Shown piece by piece: positions 19,582 through 29,747 of a stretch of DNA of 64,000 nt. The notes below the pieces were generated by a model. That model was not told the DNA's origin, made no database searches, and worked only from the letters and a program-made list of their open reading frames with translations. How positions within the stretch are numbered: position 1 is the first letter of the stretch; every line of letters starts with the position of its first letter. The stretch covers positions 1-64,000 of the forward strand of contig WBUK01000001.1 of the NCBI GenBank assembly GCA_008933765.1, in the 5' to 3' direction. Made by a program: the position numbers and the translations under genes. The stretch is from Ignavibacteriaceae bacterium (GTDB lineage: Bacteria; Bacteroidota; Ignavibacteria; Ignavibacteriales; Ignavibacteriaceae).

Positions 19582-20565
19582 TTACTCTTTCTCCAGAAAC
19601 TCCAAAATTTTCTTAACGGCGTTAAAAGCTTCGGGTCCCCGAAAGATTAGGTGCCCAGTTTCAGGAAGTTCCATTTTTTGATAATCAAGCCCGATTTTAT
19701 CCAAGAGGGGAAAAACTCTTTCGTTTTCCACAGTATTGTCATTTTGCCCCGTAATCACAAGTGAATCCCCTGCCCGCACTTTTTCATATTGCACCCGATC
19801 CTGTAGCCTCCACATCGCCTCAATGGAGCGCACGGGCACCACATCATAAACAAATCGCGGTTCCGGATCGTGCAGATTTGTTTGCGCTTTCGATTTTCCG
19901 CTTTTTTTAACATACGGGTTAAACATTCTTATCAGCCAGCCTATTGGACTGCCAATCAGCAGTTTACGCCCCAATTCATGTTTTTTCTTGGAAAGCAGAT
20001 ATGGCGCCGTTAATATCAGTTTGGGCACAAATCGTTTAGAGGCAATGTGGCAGGCAAGAAGTGCACCCATTGAGTTACCTACGATACACACTTCATCACA
20101 ATCAGCAGAAAGCAGATCGAAAGCGTTAACTGCATCTCTCATCCAATCCTGCGCCCGGATAACGGAAAGCAGATGTGTATCATCCAAACCAAAACCGGTT
20201 AAAATTGGGGCGTAATACGGGATACTCTTCTCCCTTAGTTGGTCAGTAAGAGGCTTAAACTCTCTCGGAGTGGAAGAAAAACCGTGTAAAAGCAGCACAC
20301 CGGTTTTCTGCTTATTGTTTAAAAATAATTCAGGCGCTTGCCCCTCAAAAGAACCTTCATCGGGCTGATGTTTGAAATTTCTGAAGTTTGAAAATGACTC
20401 AAGCAGCCTTCTCAGGTGGTAATATCGGAAAGAGACAAAAAGCAACTTGAAGGCTACTACGGCTGTCAGTAAATATTTTTCATACTGAATTGTTACCAAC
20501 AGCAACAAAATCAGAATTATTTCAAGTATTAGTAAACCGGTTAACTTTTTCTTTTTCTCAGACAA
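19582..20565 (-). CDS. Membrane-anchored alpha/beta hydrolase
   Basis: 327 residues. Two hydrophobic segments (about 10-26 and 30-50) anchor the N-terminus. The hydrolase domain starts VLLLHGFSSTPREFKPL with the oxyanion HGF motif. The nucleophile elbow is GNSMGA, the acid is likely Asp in ITGQNDNTV and the His is in PETGHLIF. It resembles the carboxylesterase/monoacylglycerol-lipase group. The only nearby start is TTG (20563-20565) before SEKKKK; no ATG lies upstream of the first membrane segment. It is divergent from the glycerophosphodiesterase gene by 57 bases, which hints at a shared role in lipid turnover. Confidence 0.82.
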   Translation of the reverse strand: MSEKKKKLTGLLILEIILILLLLVTIQYEKYLLTAVVAFKLLFVSFRYYHLRRLLESFSNFRNFKHQPDEGSFEGQAPELFLNNKQKTGVLLLHGFSSTPREFKPLTDQLREKSIPYYAPILTGFGLDDTHLLSVIRAQDWMRDAVNAFDLLSADCDEVCIVGNSMGALLACHIASKRFVPKLILTAPYLLSKKKHELGRKLLIGSPIGWLIRMFNPYVKKSGKSKAQTNLHDPEPRFVYDVVPVRSIEAMWRLQDRVQYEKVRAGDSLVITGQNDNTVENERVFPLLDKIGLDYQKMELPETGHLIFRGPEAFNAVKKILEFLEKE

Positions 20566-20622
20566 CGATTTCTGCCTATTTTAATATTCAAAAAACACAT
20601 TTTTAAATTTAATCAATAAATA

Positions 20623-21729
20623 ATGAATATCGTAACACACAGGTTTCGCGGTTTCAGCAACAGAGAAAATTCTTTGGATGGTTTCAGAAACGCCTTAGAG
20701 GCGGGCGTAAAATTTTATGAGTTCGATCTACGGCTTACCAAAGACGGCGTGCCGGTACTTAACCACGATCGATTCTTAGTAAATTCAACGGGGGAACAGT
20801 ATGATATCGTAACTTCTTTTTTTCACGAAGTTATGAAATTTTCTGAAAGAAGTTTCGAAAAAGCAACAGTCAACAAGGTTCACAATCATGCTGAAAGCGA
20901 AACTGAAAAGTTAACCTCAGCTCCAAAAAAAAATGAACCGGAAAAGTTAACCTCAGCTCCCAAAAAAAACGAACCGGAAAAGATAACCGTAAACTTTCAA
21001 AAAGGCGAAATTAGAAAACTTACTGAAGATTCCTCAAAAAGTGAAACGGAAACAAACCTCGTTGTAACTCTTCAGGAAGTTTTAGATTTGTTTGTCGAAA
21101 AAAAAAGAGATGAAAGCAAAATCTTCGTAGATATTAAAGATTTCGGCGGCGAGAAAACAATACTGAAAGAGTTAAAAGATCGAAATCTTCTTCCACATAC
21201 AGTAATTGTTTCCTGGTTGCCTGAAGTTCTTTTTGAAATAAACCGATTGGAGCCAACACTTCCCCTTTGTTTCAGTCATAACTATATTGGGTCAGCCGTT
21301 GTTTATCAAATAACAAAATTTTTCTTAAAAGAGCGTAACATCTTTAGAAAAACCCGCTCACTTGCAGAATTTCTTTCGATGGCGAAAAGTCAAAACTTGA
21401 AAAATATAAACTTTAATTTTAATGATTACAACTCAAAAGAATTTTCACAATCTGAAAACCGCAAGAGAACATGCAGCATTAAAAGAGACTTTGAACACAC
21501 CTTAGCCGCTCCCCCAACCGGCAGGCTAATGGAAGTTATCAACGATACAAACGGTTTTTTGTGCACTCAATATAAGAGCCTGAACAATCGCTATGCAAAT
21601 CTGCTCAAACAACCGACAGGGATAATTCCCTATTCAATTAACAAGCAAAAAGATTTATTAACACTCCCCAAAAACCTTGACTACCCCTTCATCCTTAGCG
21701 ATAACCCTGAATTAGTAAGCAAATATTAA
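20623..21729 (+). CDS. Glycerophosphodiester phosphodiesterase with repeat insertion
   Basis: 368 residues. The GDPD catalytic set is visible: His6 in VTHRFRG, Glu33 and Asp35 in YEFDLRLTKDG, and His48 in LNHD; the C-terminus IPYSIN...FILSDNPELV fits the last barrel strands. These enzymes split glycerophosphodiesters into glycerol-3-phosphate and an alcohol. No signal peptide is seen. Between the metal-site region and VTLQEVLDLF there is a charged insertion of about 60 residues with a tandem 12-residue repeat (KLTSAPKKNEPE). The enzyme converges with sprA. Confidence 0.85.
   Translation: MNIVTHRFRGFSNRENSLDGFRNALEAGVKFYEFDLRLTKDGVPVLNHDRFLVNSTGEQYDIVTSFFHEVMKFSERSFEKATVNKVHNHAESETEKLTSAPKKNEPEKLTSAPKKNEPEKITVNFQKGEIRKLTEDSSKSETETNLVVTLQEVLDLFVEKKRDESKIFVDIKDFGGEKTILKELKDRNLLPHTVIVSWLPEVLFEINRLEPTLPLCFSHNYIGSAVVYQITKFFLKERNIFRKTRSLAEFLSMAKSQNLKNINFNFNDYNSKEFSQSENRKRTCSIKRDFEHTLAAPPTGRLMEVINDTNGFLCTQYKSLNNRYANLLKQPTGIIPYSINKQKDLLTLPKNLDYPFILSDNPELVSKY
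20905..20988 (+). repeat. In-gene 36-base tandem repeat
   Basis: Two 36-base units (20905-20940 and 20941-20976) differ at only two positions; a third, partial unit begins at 20977 (GAAAAGATAACC). The 36-base length keeps the reading frame and encodes the Lys/Glu/Pro-rich insertion of the glycerophosphodiesterase. Confidence 0.9.
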
Positions 21730-21762
21730 AAACTTAACTTAAGAAAATTAACAGTACAAGGG

Positions 21763-24700
21763 CTACTGAATTGAAATCTTAATATCCAACCCTGCTTCAT
21801 TTCGTGTGGTTGGCGGTATTCGGGCGGCTCCCTCGGGGGTAGTATCAGAGCGTTTGTAGAAAAGCGAAACTGTAACACGCGAACTGATAACATACTTAAT
21901 TCGCGGTTCAATAGTGGTGGTTGTCGTTCCGTTTTGTGGAATCCCCTCTTCCGTAAAGCGCTCCATATCATATTGAACAGTCGAGTTTTTAGTGTTTGTG
22001 TAAGACAAACTGAACTCAATATCATTCTTAAGAGCAAGCCCAAACAGCGGTATTTCAAAACCCGCTTTTGAATAATTCAGCGTTATACCGATATCGCGGT
22101 TCAGGTTTTCGGTAATGTTTTTAGTGGAGGTTCCCAAGTCATACGAAGTTCTCGTGTTAAACTGTACCCTACCCGAGAAGTTACCACCCCACAAATTGTT
22201 GAAAGTAATGTTAAGCCCAAGCAATGGCGCAAAATTGTAGTTGATCCTCTGCGTTTGAACAACCTTGTCGCCATCGGGCGTTATTTTCCAACCCTCTGTG
22301 TATTCAGAAGAGTAAGAATGATCGATCGAAACTTTCTTTGCAAATCCCTGGAAAAGCCCGAGCTTCTCAAGTCCGTCCCAACTAAAGCGCCAGTTAGGCC
22401 TTGGAATATAGTTAATAAAATCACCCAGAGCGCCCAGACTTCCCAGAAGCGGCATCGATTCAAATCCTTTAACAAAAGCACTCGAGAGGTTGCCCGCAGG
22501 GTCTTCGTCGTTTCTGTCATACAGTTCATTAACCCGTTTTATCCCGCTTTTGAAAATCGAAAGGAACAGAACCGGCGGCATCGTGAAGAACGATCTCGTT
22601 GTGTTTCCGGTTGAAGAGATATTCTGAACAAATAAACTGCCATTTTCGTCACTCTGCAGAGTGGTGGATTTATTAATCGACCAACTTACCTTCCACGAAA
22701 GATCAATTTTAGCCCCTTCCCACAACGGCTTAGATGTACGAATATCAAGATTGTTTTTCTCTGCGTAGTTATTCGTTAAGTTGGCATTTGCCGCACGGGG
22801 CCCAATATCGTGGTTAAGCCCAAGAATGAAGAGCCTGTCGGGTCCCTCATCGTTACTTTGGTTTAAGCCCCAGAAATTCTTAAACCCATTTCCAAACCCA
22901 CGAATACCGTTCCCGGTAACATTAACATCGTTCGAATAATCCATGGTTATGTTGTCATAGTCAAAGATCAAAATTCGCACGGCATTCTTTAACAAACCCC
23001 AGATATTACGCAACACTGAAGGTTTATCCACAGCCGGAACGGTGTCCTGCACAACAACCGAGGGCTCTTCATTCGGTTTTTCCGAACCATCTCCGCCTTC
23101 TTTTTTATCGCCCTCTTCATCAAAATCTCTTGGTCGTGATCTCGGTTTTGGCGCCTCCGGCTGAGCAGCGGGTTTTGCGGCTGTTGGACTTTCTTCAAAC
23201 CATGGTGCAGTCAATGCTTTAAGTCTCAGCCTTAAACCGAGGTTTGTGCGGTTCTGGAAGCCAGCACTTCTACCCACCTGTGGCTGTTGAAAATCGTTGT
23301 TCCACCCATACTTAACATTGTACCCGGCAGTTAACTGGAAAAACTCGTTTATTCTGCCAATTGAAGGAAGACGGGGCGAAGTTTTAATATCAAGGCTTTG
23401 GTTATATCTGAAATCGTGCCCAAAGAACTGCCCACTGAAAATGTCGCTCCAAATCATACTTTCAGGTCTTGCGTTATTGAATTCGTCGGTTTCCAGATAC
23501 GAAAGCGAAGAAGCAAAATCAGTCTGATATGCAATCGTAAGGTTTATCAATGCCTTTTCGGTAACTTTCCAGTTAAAATTAAACCCTCTGTTTGCGGTAA
23601 AATCCCGTGAAATCGTCTCCTGCGAAAGAGCTTGCCCCATTGCTCTTGTCTGTGTTAGCGCATAAGACCGTCTTGCCGAGATATTCCAGGTTAGGTTTTG
23701 TGGTGAATAATAAATTCTTGCGTCTTTATAATCGGTGAAAATAGCAATAGGTTCACCCAAAATTGGAATCTTGCCGGGCTCAAAAAAGTTATTCGGGCTG
23801 AAAGTTAACCCATAGTTAATACTTGCATTCCATTGCCAGTTTTTTGAGGAAAGCGTCGTTGGGTTACGGCTGAACGAACTGTTATAGTTAAAGTTATATG
23901 TTAAATTGTTTAAAATATCGCGTATCACCCAAAAATCGGATGGCACTTTAATTTGGACATTCGCCACCGTCCAGGTGTCCGAAATATTAACAGTCCTGGA
24001 GTCATCCACAATTTGTTCGGCAGTCTTGTCAGCCTCCACCTGATCAACACCCTCGCTGATCATTTTTTCTTTTTGAATCCTTGCGGCTTCTGAAACTTTA
24101 ATATCAGTTCCCGGCAGATAAAGAGGGTCACCCACACTTTCAGTTCGTGAATAGTTAACTCTAAGGTTACTCCCGGGTAATGGAACCGGCAACAGTTTTA
24201 AAATGTCCAAGTCTGCAGAAACACCCCAGTTCTTGTTTTGCACCCTGCTGCCGAATCTGTCAGCTAACCTGTGGAAATAGGGGTCAGTCTGACTGATATT
24301 AGCATTAACCGTTAAAATATCGGCAAATTTCAACGAAGCTGAGGCGGTGTAAGCCCAGCCCGGGGTATTATCAGCACCCACCACCCTTAACTCATTCACC
24401 CATATTTCACCGTGTAAATCGGCAAACGGATATGTGTTTCTTATTCCAACGCTAAGGAATTTCACCGATGTAAGCGTTGCGTTTCCTTTCACCACATAGA
24501 AGTGCCCCGGTTTTCCTTCAACGGGTTGCCTGTAAATTGTGTTTACGCTATCCCTCGCTTGTTTAATCGCAGTCAACTGGCTGAAAAGGATACTAATTTC
24601 CTGCCACCCGGATAACACAGGCTGTCGGTATTCATAATAGTTATTTGTATCAGTACCAAACCTGAAGAAAAACTCGGAGGAATATTTCCCCGGCTCATAC

Positions 24701-27700
24701 TCATAAGTAATTGAACCCGGAGTGGATAAAGAATCCCCGTGAATGAACAATTTCATTTCGGAATAATTGAAAACATCGAGGGGCCTGAAAAGATATTTAA
24801 CCGCTTCTCGGCTTACTTGGGGCGGAAGCCCGTTAATAATTAAATCTAAAGATTGTTCATTACGATAAATCTCCTGATCCGGTCTGCTTCTGTCTCTCTC
24901 TCTTGCAACGCCGCCAGGTGAAAAATAATCGGGGTTATCTTCAATGTTCACAACCGAAACGGAAAGAAGTGTATCGTTATCGATAGCTTTGCGCCATTGG
25001 TTACCCACTAAGTTAAAGTCAGCTAACCTGATAGAAACGAGACCATCGGCATCGGTAACGAAAAATCTTATAAATTCAACGAGTGTAAAACTTGGTTTAC
25101 CAACCTCCTTTTGGTAATCTTTCAACGGTACCCGCACCAAATACCAACCTGCATTGTTACCACCACCCTTGATGAACGGGTTCCTCTCGGCACTTGTATC
25201 TATTGGAATTTCGTATCTGAAATAGGAGTTAACCTGATCCAAAACGCCGTTTCTGTTCAAATCTTCCGTATCCGGAATTCGCCCTATATCAGTCAGCTGA
25301 GCGTTCCCTTCAGTTCCGTTGATATTGTAAAAGTTAAAAATATCAAAAGTGCTCGAGTTAACTAAACCAAAGTTATCGTGGCTCGGGTCAGCTTCAGTGC
25401 TTCCGAAAACAGCTCTCTCTTCCGGATCAAACAAGCCGTCAAGTCCGGTATCCTCACCTTCATCTATAAGTTCGTTTTGGGGTGCTTTATCTTCTGAATC
25501 TAATTTGTTGTTAGGAATAACATCTTCAGAAATCTTGCCAAGATCAATATAAATTTTTGCGTCGGGCGTTGAGGTTCTTATGTTCATCCAAAACTCGATA
25601 AATTCGATATTTTCATCCACAAGATTATTCGCAGTTGAAGAAAGAACCTTCATCATACCGCCCCATGCCTTTCTTGGGTCGCTTAAGTTTGGAGTGTAGT
25701 TATAAGGACCGATACCATCGGGTTTAAATGCAAAATCGAGAACGGTAACAAAATCTTCGCCGCGTATAGCCGATCTGTTGGGCCAGATATCCGCAATTTT
25801 AACATCCGATGGCAACACATTAAACCACCAAGCCTTACCTTTGTAGTTCATTCTTTGTTGGCGGGTTAATCCCGATAATGACGGCAAACTATCAGGCGCC
25901 GAAAGGTCTTTCCATGCACCATATGTAATGCCGATTGGGATGGTTCTTTTAGCACCCTCAAAATCGTCAATATAAGCGATTGATTTACCGCCGTCGCTCT
26001 CAATTGTACTTTTCTTCGTGTTCGGATCGGGGTTCATGTAAGCCGCCTCGCCTGTAAAAGAAATAGACGACATTTCTTTTGTTGAAAGAACATTATCGAT
26101 CAGGTTGGTCAGGAACGGAAGGTCGTGCGAAGTCTGAAAATCTAACCCAAGAATAAAGTTGCTTAAAGGCTCTTCACCGATTCTTACCTTATCCGAAAGT
26201 GTTTGCTGTGAAAGAGTTAGCGCCGAAAAACCGAGTTTCGTTTTTTTCGAAATATCCAAAATACCTCTTGCGCCAAAAAGCGTTTTTGAAGCCAGTTGGA
26301 ACAGGTCGTTCTCTTCGTAAGTTATTCTCAATTTTGCGCCGGGCGAAAGCGCCGCGGAATTTCGGATAGTTACCTGACCAATGTTATAATCGACCACATA
26401 GTCTGTTCCAAGGCTAAGCAGGCGCCCATCCAAATAAACCTTCACAGAGTTTTCAACAACATTGAAACCCAACTGATATGTTGAAGATGCCTCGCCGGAA
26501 AACTTACCCGTTAAAACCCACTTATCTTTCAGTTTGTCCTGTTTTGCGAAAGTTAGAGTCTGGTCATAAATCGCCATATATTTCAGTGAATCAGCATTCG
26601 GAATACCGCTTGACAGGTTTCGCCCAAAAGGCTGAAGTGTCGGGAAAATTACCTCACCGGTTTCAACTAAAATCGTGATGCCCGGTTTAAAGTCAAACTT
26701 CCCATCCGGTGGGGGCATTTTGTTCGGCCCCACCAAGTCTAAACCGAAAGCATTCAATAACCTTACACTACCGAGAACGGGCTGTGGTTCGCCACCGTCA
26801 ACTTCGTATTTAAGGTCAAATTCAAACCCGTCTTCCTTCACATTTCTGCCACCCATAGCATAGATGTTCTTAAGCATCAGCTTCCAGGCGGTCGAAAGTG
26901 TCGGCTGCAGAAACTGAGGTTTAACCAGTTTAAGAACCAAGCGCTGTGTTGTATCAGCCTGCCCTTTGGACTGATCCAAAAACTCGCCGTAGAAAAGGTC
27001 ATCTGCCGAGCTGGCGGTGTTTACACCCTCCGTCCGGTAGGCAACCGCAATAATATCCTGATCCTGAACATTGGTTTTGAACGAAATATACCCGGTTTCA
27101 CGGTGGACTATATAGTCAACTCCATCGGTAAGCTTAATAAAACGCCCTTTAACAACCTGCCCCGGCACTTCTTCCACATCTAATGCTCTGTAGCTATCGG
27201 GATAACTTTGCCCTTGACCAATCGGTGGAAGCGATATGTAGGCGTTCGCAGAGCGCTCGTTCGGGTCTTTTAATGTCTGGTTGATAGATTTCCAAACTTC
27301 AATGTCTTTAACAAAAAATTCCTGAACAATTTCAGGGGTTGGGTTAGCGTAATAGCGATAAAAAAGGTTCAGCGCAGCGGAAGTATCCGCATATAAAGTA
27401 TCCAGAAAGAAGTGGTTAGTCGAGTAATCATACGCCCGTTTTGTAAAATCCTGCGATACAGTACCGCCGCCTAAGTCTTTCTCTTTAACTTCCGCTTTCT
27501 TTTGCGAAACCAAAGCGGTTAAGGTGAACGGACCCATTTTAAAGTTTGCTTTAACCCCAAACAAAGCCTCAGAACCGCCAACCAAACCTGATGTTTGCAA
27601 CGACACATTACCCGCTTCAACACTCTGCACTATTTCATCTTCGTAACCGGTATATTTAATTTTCAGCTGGTTTTCATACTCAAAGTTCCGTTCGGTGTTC

Positions 27701-28908
27701 CAGTCGGCGTTTATGTTAAGCTTATCACCAATAGTACCGCTTACATTAATCTGAACCTGTTGCTTAAAATCCGGTTCATTTCGTGTGTTACCAAGAAGTG
27801 AAGCCGTAATACCCTCTGTGCTTTCATTTCGCCAGGCGGCGTGTATATCAACCGCACCTCCGATCCTTAAACTGATTACGGGAGGTCCAAAAATACTCAA
27901 CACACCAACACTCGGAAGTGGGATTTCAAAGTCAGTAATGTCTTTCAGGAAGTCGGAAAGCCCCTTTTTCGTCTCTTTCAATTCATATTTGTAACCTAAA
28001 TCCTGCCACATTCCGGCGTTTTTATTATCCATTGCCATTTTTAGATACTGATCGAACGGGAGCCGAAGCGTATATTTATACGGCATATTGCCTATAAATT
28101 CTTTTATGTTTACAAATCCACCGGTTGAATCAATTTCTACTACCCTCTTGTAGTTTGTAGGATTAGCAAAAAATGAACTCTTTTTCTCAGTCTGAAACTT
28201 GGAATAAGGCACATCTTCTCTTTTTACCTTAAAATAGTTCAGCCTTGCGGTTGAATCAATCGCCATAGGATCAAGTTTAACAGTATCCTGCAGTGTTGAA
28301 TCCGTCGCTATTGTATCTTTCAGTGCAGCAAGAGCCGAATCTTTCACTGCAGCAAGTGTGGAATCTGTAATGGAAGAATCTTTCGGTGGAATAGAATCGG
28401 GTGCGGCTGAGGCACTCGCAGGGAGTTCGCCCGGTTTCAAACTGGTTTCATCAGAAAACGCATAAGGCGCTTCTGTTGATTCAGGCGCTGTTTCAGTTTG
28501 TACGGCATTGAAATCTGCAGGAAGTGTTGCCGACACTTCAGATGAATCCGTTTGATTTGCGGTAGAGTCGGAAGGATGGTCAATCGTATCCTGAACACCG
28601 AAATCGCCCAACATCATATCCAACGGAATAGAGAATGGAAAAGGGTTAACCTTTGGCTTAACTCCCCCCTTTTTTTCCGAGGGGGAATGCTCTTCTTTTC
28701 CGGTTTGTTTGCCGTACTTCGAATTATGCTGAGAATTAAACTTACCGGCGGAGAAATCGGGGAAATATCTGACAGGAGTATATACACCCCCGCCGTCTTT
28801 CATCATAAATCCGGTTGCAACAGCGAAAACGAGCACCGTTATAAAAAAGACAATAAAATTCCGTAAAAATCTGCCTTCTAAAGATTTAACTTTCTTAATG
28901 ACGGGCAA
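21763..28908 (-). CDS. sprA: Type IX secretion outer-membrane translocon SprA
   Basis: 2381 residues, the size expected for SprA, the very large outer-membrane beta-barrel that forms the type IX conduit. Residues 14-35 are a hydrophobic export segment, followed by a Ser/Thr/Asp-rich linker to about 200. The body has family landmarks such as NINADWNTERNFEYENQLKI, the DDFEGAKRTIPIG segment, and a C-terminal half of alternating aromatic strands ending LDIKISIQ. The start is TTG at 28906-28908; no in-frame ATG is available before the export segment. It exports proteins with the sorting domain found in the genes at 172 and 60438. No gld/por partners are adjacent. Confidence 0.95.
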   Translation of the reverse strand: MPVIKKVKSLEGRFLRNFIVFFITVLVFAVATGFMMKDGGGVYTPVRYFPDFSAGKFNSQHNSKYGKQTGKEEHSPSEKKGGVKPKVNPFPFSIPLDMMLGDFGVQDTIDHPSDSTANQTDSSEVSATLPADFNAVQTETAPESTEAPYAFSDETSLKPGELPASASAAPDSIPPKDSSITDSTLAAVKDSALAALKDTIATDSTLQDTVKLDPMAIDSTARLNYFKVKREDVPYSKFQTEKKSSFFANPTNYKRVVEIDSTGGFVNIKEFIGNMPYKYTLRLPFDQYLKMAMDNKNAGMWQDLGYKYELKETKKGLSDFLKDITDFEIPLPSVGVLSIFGPPVISLRIGGAVDIHAAWRNESTEGITASLLGNTRNEPDFKQQVQINVSGTIGDKLNINADWNTERNFEYENQLKIKYTGYEDEIVQSVEAGNVSLQTSGLVGGSEALFGVKANFKMGPFTLTALVSQKKAEVKEKDLGGGTVSQDFTKRAYDYSTNHFFLDTLYADTSAALNLFYRYYANPTPEIVQEFFVKDIEVWKSINQTLKDPNERSANAYISLPPIGQGQSYPDSYRALDVEEVPGQVVKGRFIKLTDGVDYIVHRETGYISFKTNVQDQDIIAVAYRTEGVNTASSADDLFYGEFLDQSKGQADTTQRLVLKLVKPQFLQPTLSTAWKLMLKNIYAMGGRNVKEDGFEFDLKYEVDGGEPQPVLGSVRLLNAFGLDLVGPNKMPPPDGKFDFKPGITILVETGEVIFPTLQPFGRNLSSGIPNADSLKYMAIYDQTLTFAKQDKLKDKWVLTGKFSGEASSTYQLGFNVVENSVKVYLDGRLLSLGTDYVVDYNIGQVTIRNSAALSPGAKLRITYEENDLFQLASKTLFGARGILDISKKTKLGFSALTLSQQTLSDKVRIGEEPLSNFILGLDFQTSHDLPFLTNLIDNVLSTKEMSSISFTGEAAYMNPDPNTKKSTIESDGGKSIAYIDDFEGAKRTIPIGITYGAWKDLSAPDSLPSLSGLTRQQRMNYKGKAWWFNVLPSDVKIADIWPNRSAIRGEDFVTVLDFAFKPDGIGPYNYTPNLSDPRKAWGGMMKVLSSTANNLVDENIEFIEFWMNIRTSTPDAKIYIDLGKISEDVIPNNKLDSEDKAPQNELIDEGEDTGLDGLFDPEERAVFGSTEADPSHDNFGLVNSSTFDIFNFYNINGTEGNAQLTDIGRIPDTEDLNRNGVLDQVNSYFRYEIPIDTSAERNPFIKGGGNNAGWYLVRVPLKDYQKEVGKPSFTLVEFIRFFVTDADGLVSIRLADFNLVGNQWRKAIDNDTLLSVSVVNIEDNPDYFSPGGVARERDRSRPDQEIYRNEQSLDLIINGLPPQVSREAVKYLFRPLDVFNYSEMKLFIHGDSLSTPGSITYEYEPGKYSSEFFFRFGTDTNNYYEYRQPVLSGWQEISILFSQLTAIKQARDSVNTIYRQPVEGKPGHFYVVKGNATLTSVKFLSVGIRNTYPFADLHGEIWVNELRVVGADNTPGWAYTASASLKFADILTVNANISQTDPYFHRLADRFGSRVQNKNWGVSADLDILKLLPVPLPGSNLRVNYSRTESVGDPLYLPGTDIKVSEAARIQKEKMISEGVDQVEADKTAEQIVDDSRTVNISDTWTVANVQIKVPSDFWVIRDILNNLTYNFNYNSSFSRNPTTLSSKNWQWNASINYGLTFSPNNFFEPGKIPILGEPIAIFTDYKDARIYYSPQNLTWNISARRSYALTQTRAMGQALSQETISRDFTANRGFNFNWKVTEKALINLTIAYQTDFASSLSYLETDEFNNARPESMIWSDIFSGQFFGHDFRYNQSLDIKTSPRLPSIGRINEFFQLTAGYNVKYGWNNDFQQPQVGRSAGFQNRTNLGLRLRLKALTAPWFEESPTAAKPAAQPEAPKPRSRPRDFDEEGDKKEGGDGSEKPNEEPSVVVQDTVPAVDKPSVLRNIWGLLKNAVRILIFDYDNITMDYSNDVNVTGNGIRGFGNGFKNFWGLNQSNDEGPDRLFILGLNHDIGPRAANANLTNNYAEKNNLDIRTSKPLWEGAKIDLSWKVSWSINKSTTLQSDENGSLFVQNISSTGNTTRSFFTMPPVLFLSIFKSGIKRVNELYDRNDEDPAGNLSSAFVKGFESMPLLGSLGALGDFINYIPRPNWRFSWDGLEKLGLFQGFAKKVSIDHSYSSEYTEGWKITPDGDKVVQTQRINYNFAPLLGLNITFNNLWGGNFSGRVQFNTRTSYDLGTSTKNITENLNRDIGITLNYSKAGFEIPLFGLALKNDIEFSLSYTNTKNSTVQYDMERFTEEGIPQNGTTTTTIEPRIKYVISSRVTVSLFYKRSDTTPEGAARIPPTTRNEAGLDIKISIQ

Positions 28909-29018
28909 TCCAAAGGTTGTGATTAATAGTAGAAAAGTCTATTGCAACTCAAAAATATTGATTAGGAAGCGTAAATTTAAAAAAAATGATTCGTTCGAAA
29001 TGTGTAATAATTTATGAA

Positions 29019-29723
29019 CTATCTGAAACGCATCGACCCGATATCCCTCGGATCTGCCGGTTGAAAGTGAATATCGATCTCTCCTTCATCTTCAAAAACG
29101 ATTGCAGTAAGTTTATTCCCCGTAGCCGCACCTGTATCGATATAATACACATGATTAGAGGGTGAATACCTGAAATTTGAGACAGGTGTGTGCCCTACAA
29201 TCTGCACTTTACCTACATTTAGAATTTCGTCTCTGTTCCAAAGCAAACCATGCGGATCGTTAATAAGTTTCGTACCAATTTCCAAAAGGGCATCATCATT
29301 CAGCGAACCGTCTTCATTAAGCACCCCTAACCATTGCTTGTTAACCCCGGCGTGCGATATTAAATGATTTTCTAATGATACAAACAGTGGCATATCTGCA
29401 ATAAAATTACAGTGCCTGCCAAGTGCCTCGGGTGATTCTTTGTAATCAGATAAAATTGAACCCGACGAATTCATATTCCAAGCAACTGCCGCAGGGCTTT
29501 CAGGATCACGAAAGTAAGAGAGGAACATCATATCGTGGTTCCCAAGAACCGGCACTATGCCCTTCTCAATTACAAATTCCAGCACCTTAAACGAATGTCT
29601 GCCACGGTCAACTAAGTCGCCCGTGGCATAGACATCAAACTCACCGTATATATCGGTTAATTTATCGTAGAGGTTTTTTAAGGTATAATAACACCCGTGA
29701 ATATCGCCTATTACTGCAAACAT
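29019..29723 (-). CDS. PP1-like metallophosphoesterase
   Basis: 234 residues with the complete calcineurin-type metal set: GDIHG (6-10), GDLVDRG, VLGNHDMM, ISHAGVN and GHTPVS. This arrangement is that of bacterial PrpA/PP1-like serine/threonine phosphatases and diadenosine-tetraphosphatase relatives, with two metal ions in the active site. It follows the CoA-transferase gene on the same strand by 24 bases, so it probably ends the ald-CoA-transferase transcript. The substrate cannot be read from sequence. Confidence 0.88.
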   Translation of the reverse strand: MFAVIGDIHGCYYTLKNLYDKLTDIYGEFDVYATGDLVDRGRHSFKVLEFVIEKGIVPVLGNHDMMFLSYFRDPESPAAVAWNMNSSGSILSDYKESPEALGRHCNFIADMPLFVSLENHLISHAGVNKQWLGVLNEDGSLNDDALLEIGTKLINDPHGLLWNRDEILNVGKVQIVGHTPVSNFRYSPSNHVYYIDTGAATGNKLTAIVFEDEGEIDIHFQPADPRDIGSMRFR

Positions 29724-29747
29724 TGCTTCTGTAACAATTTACGAAAA

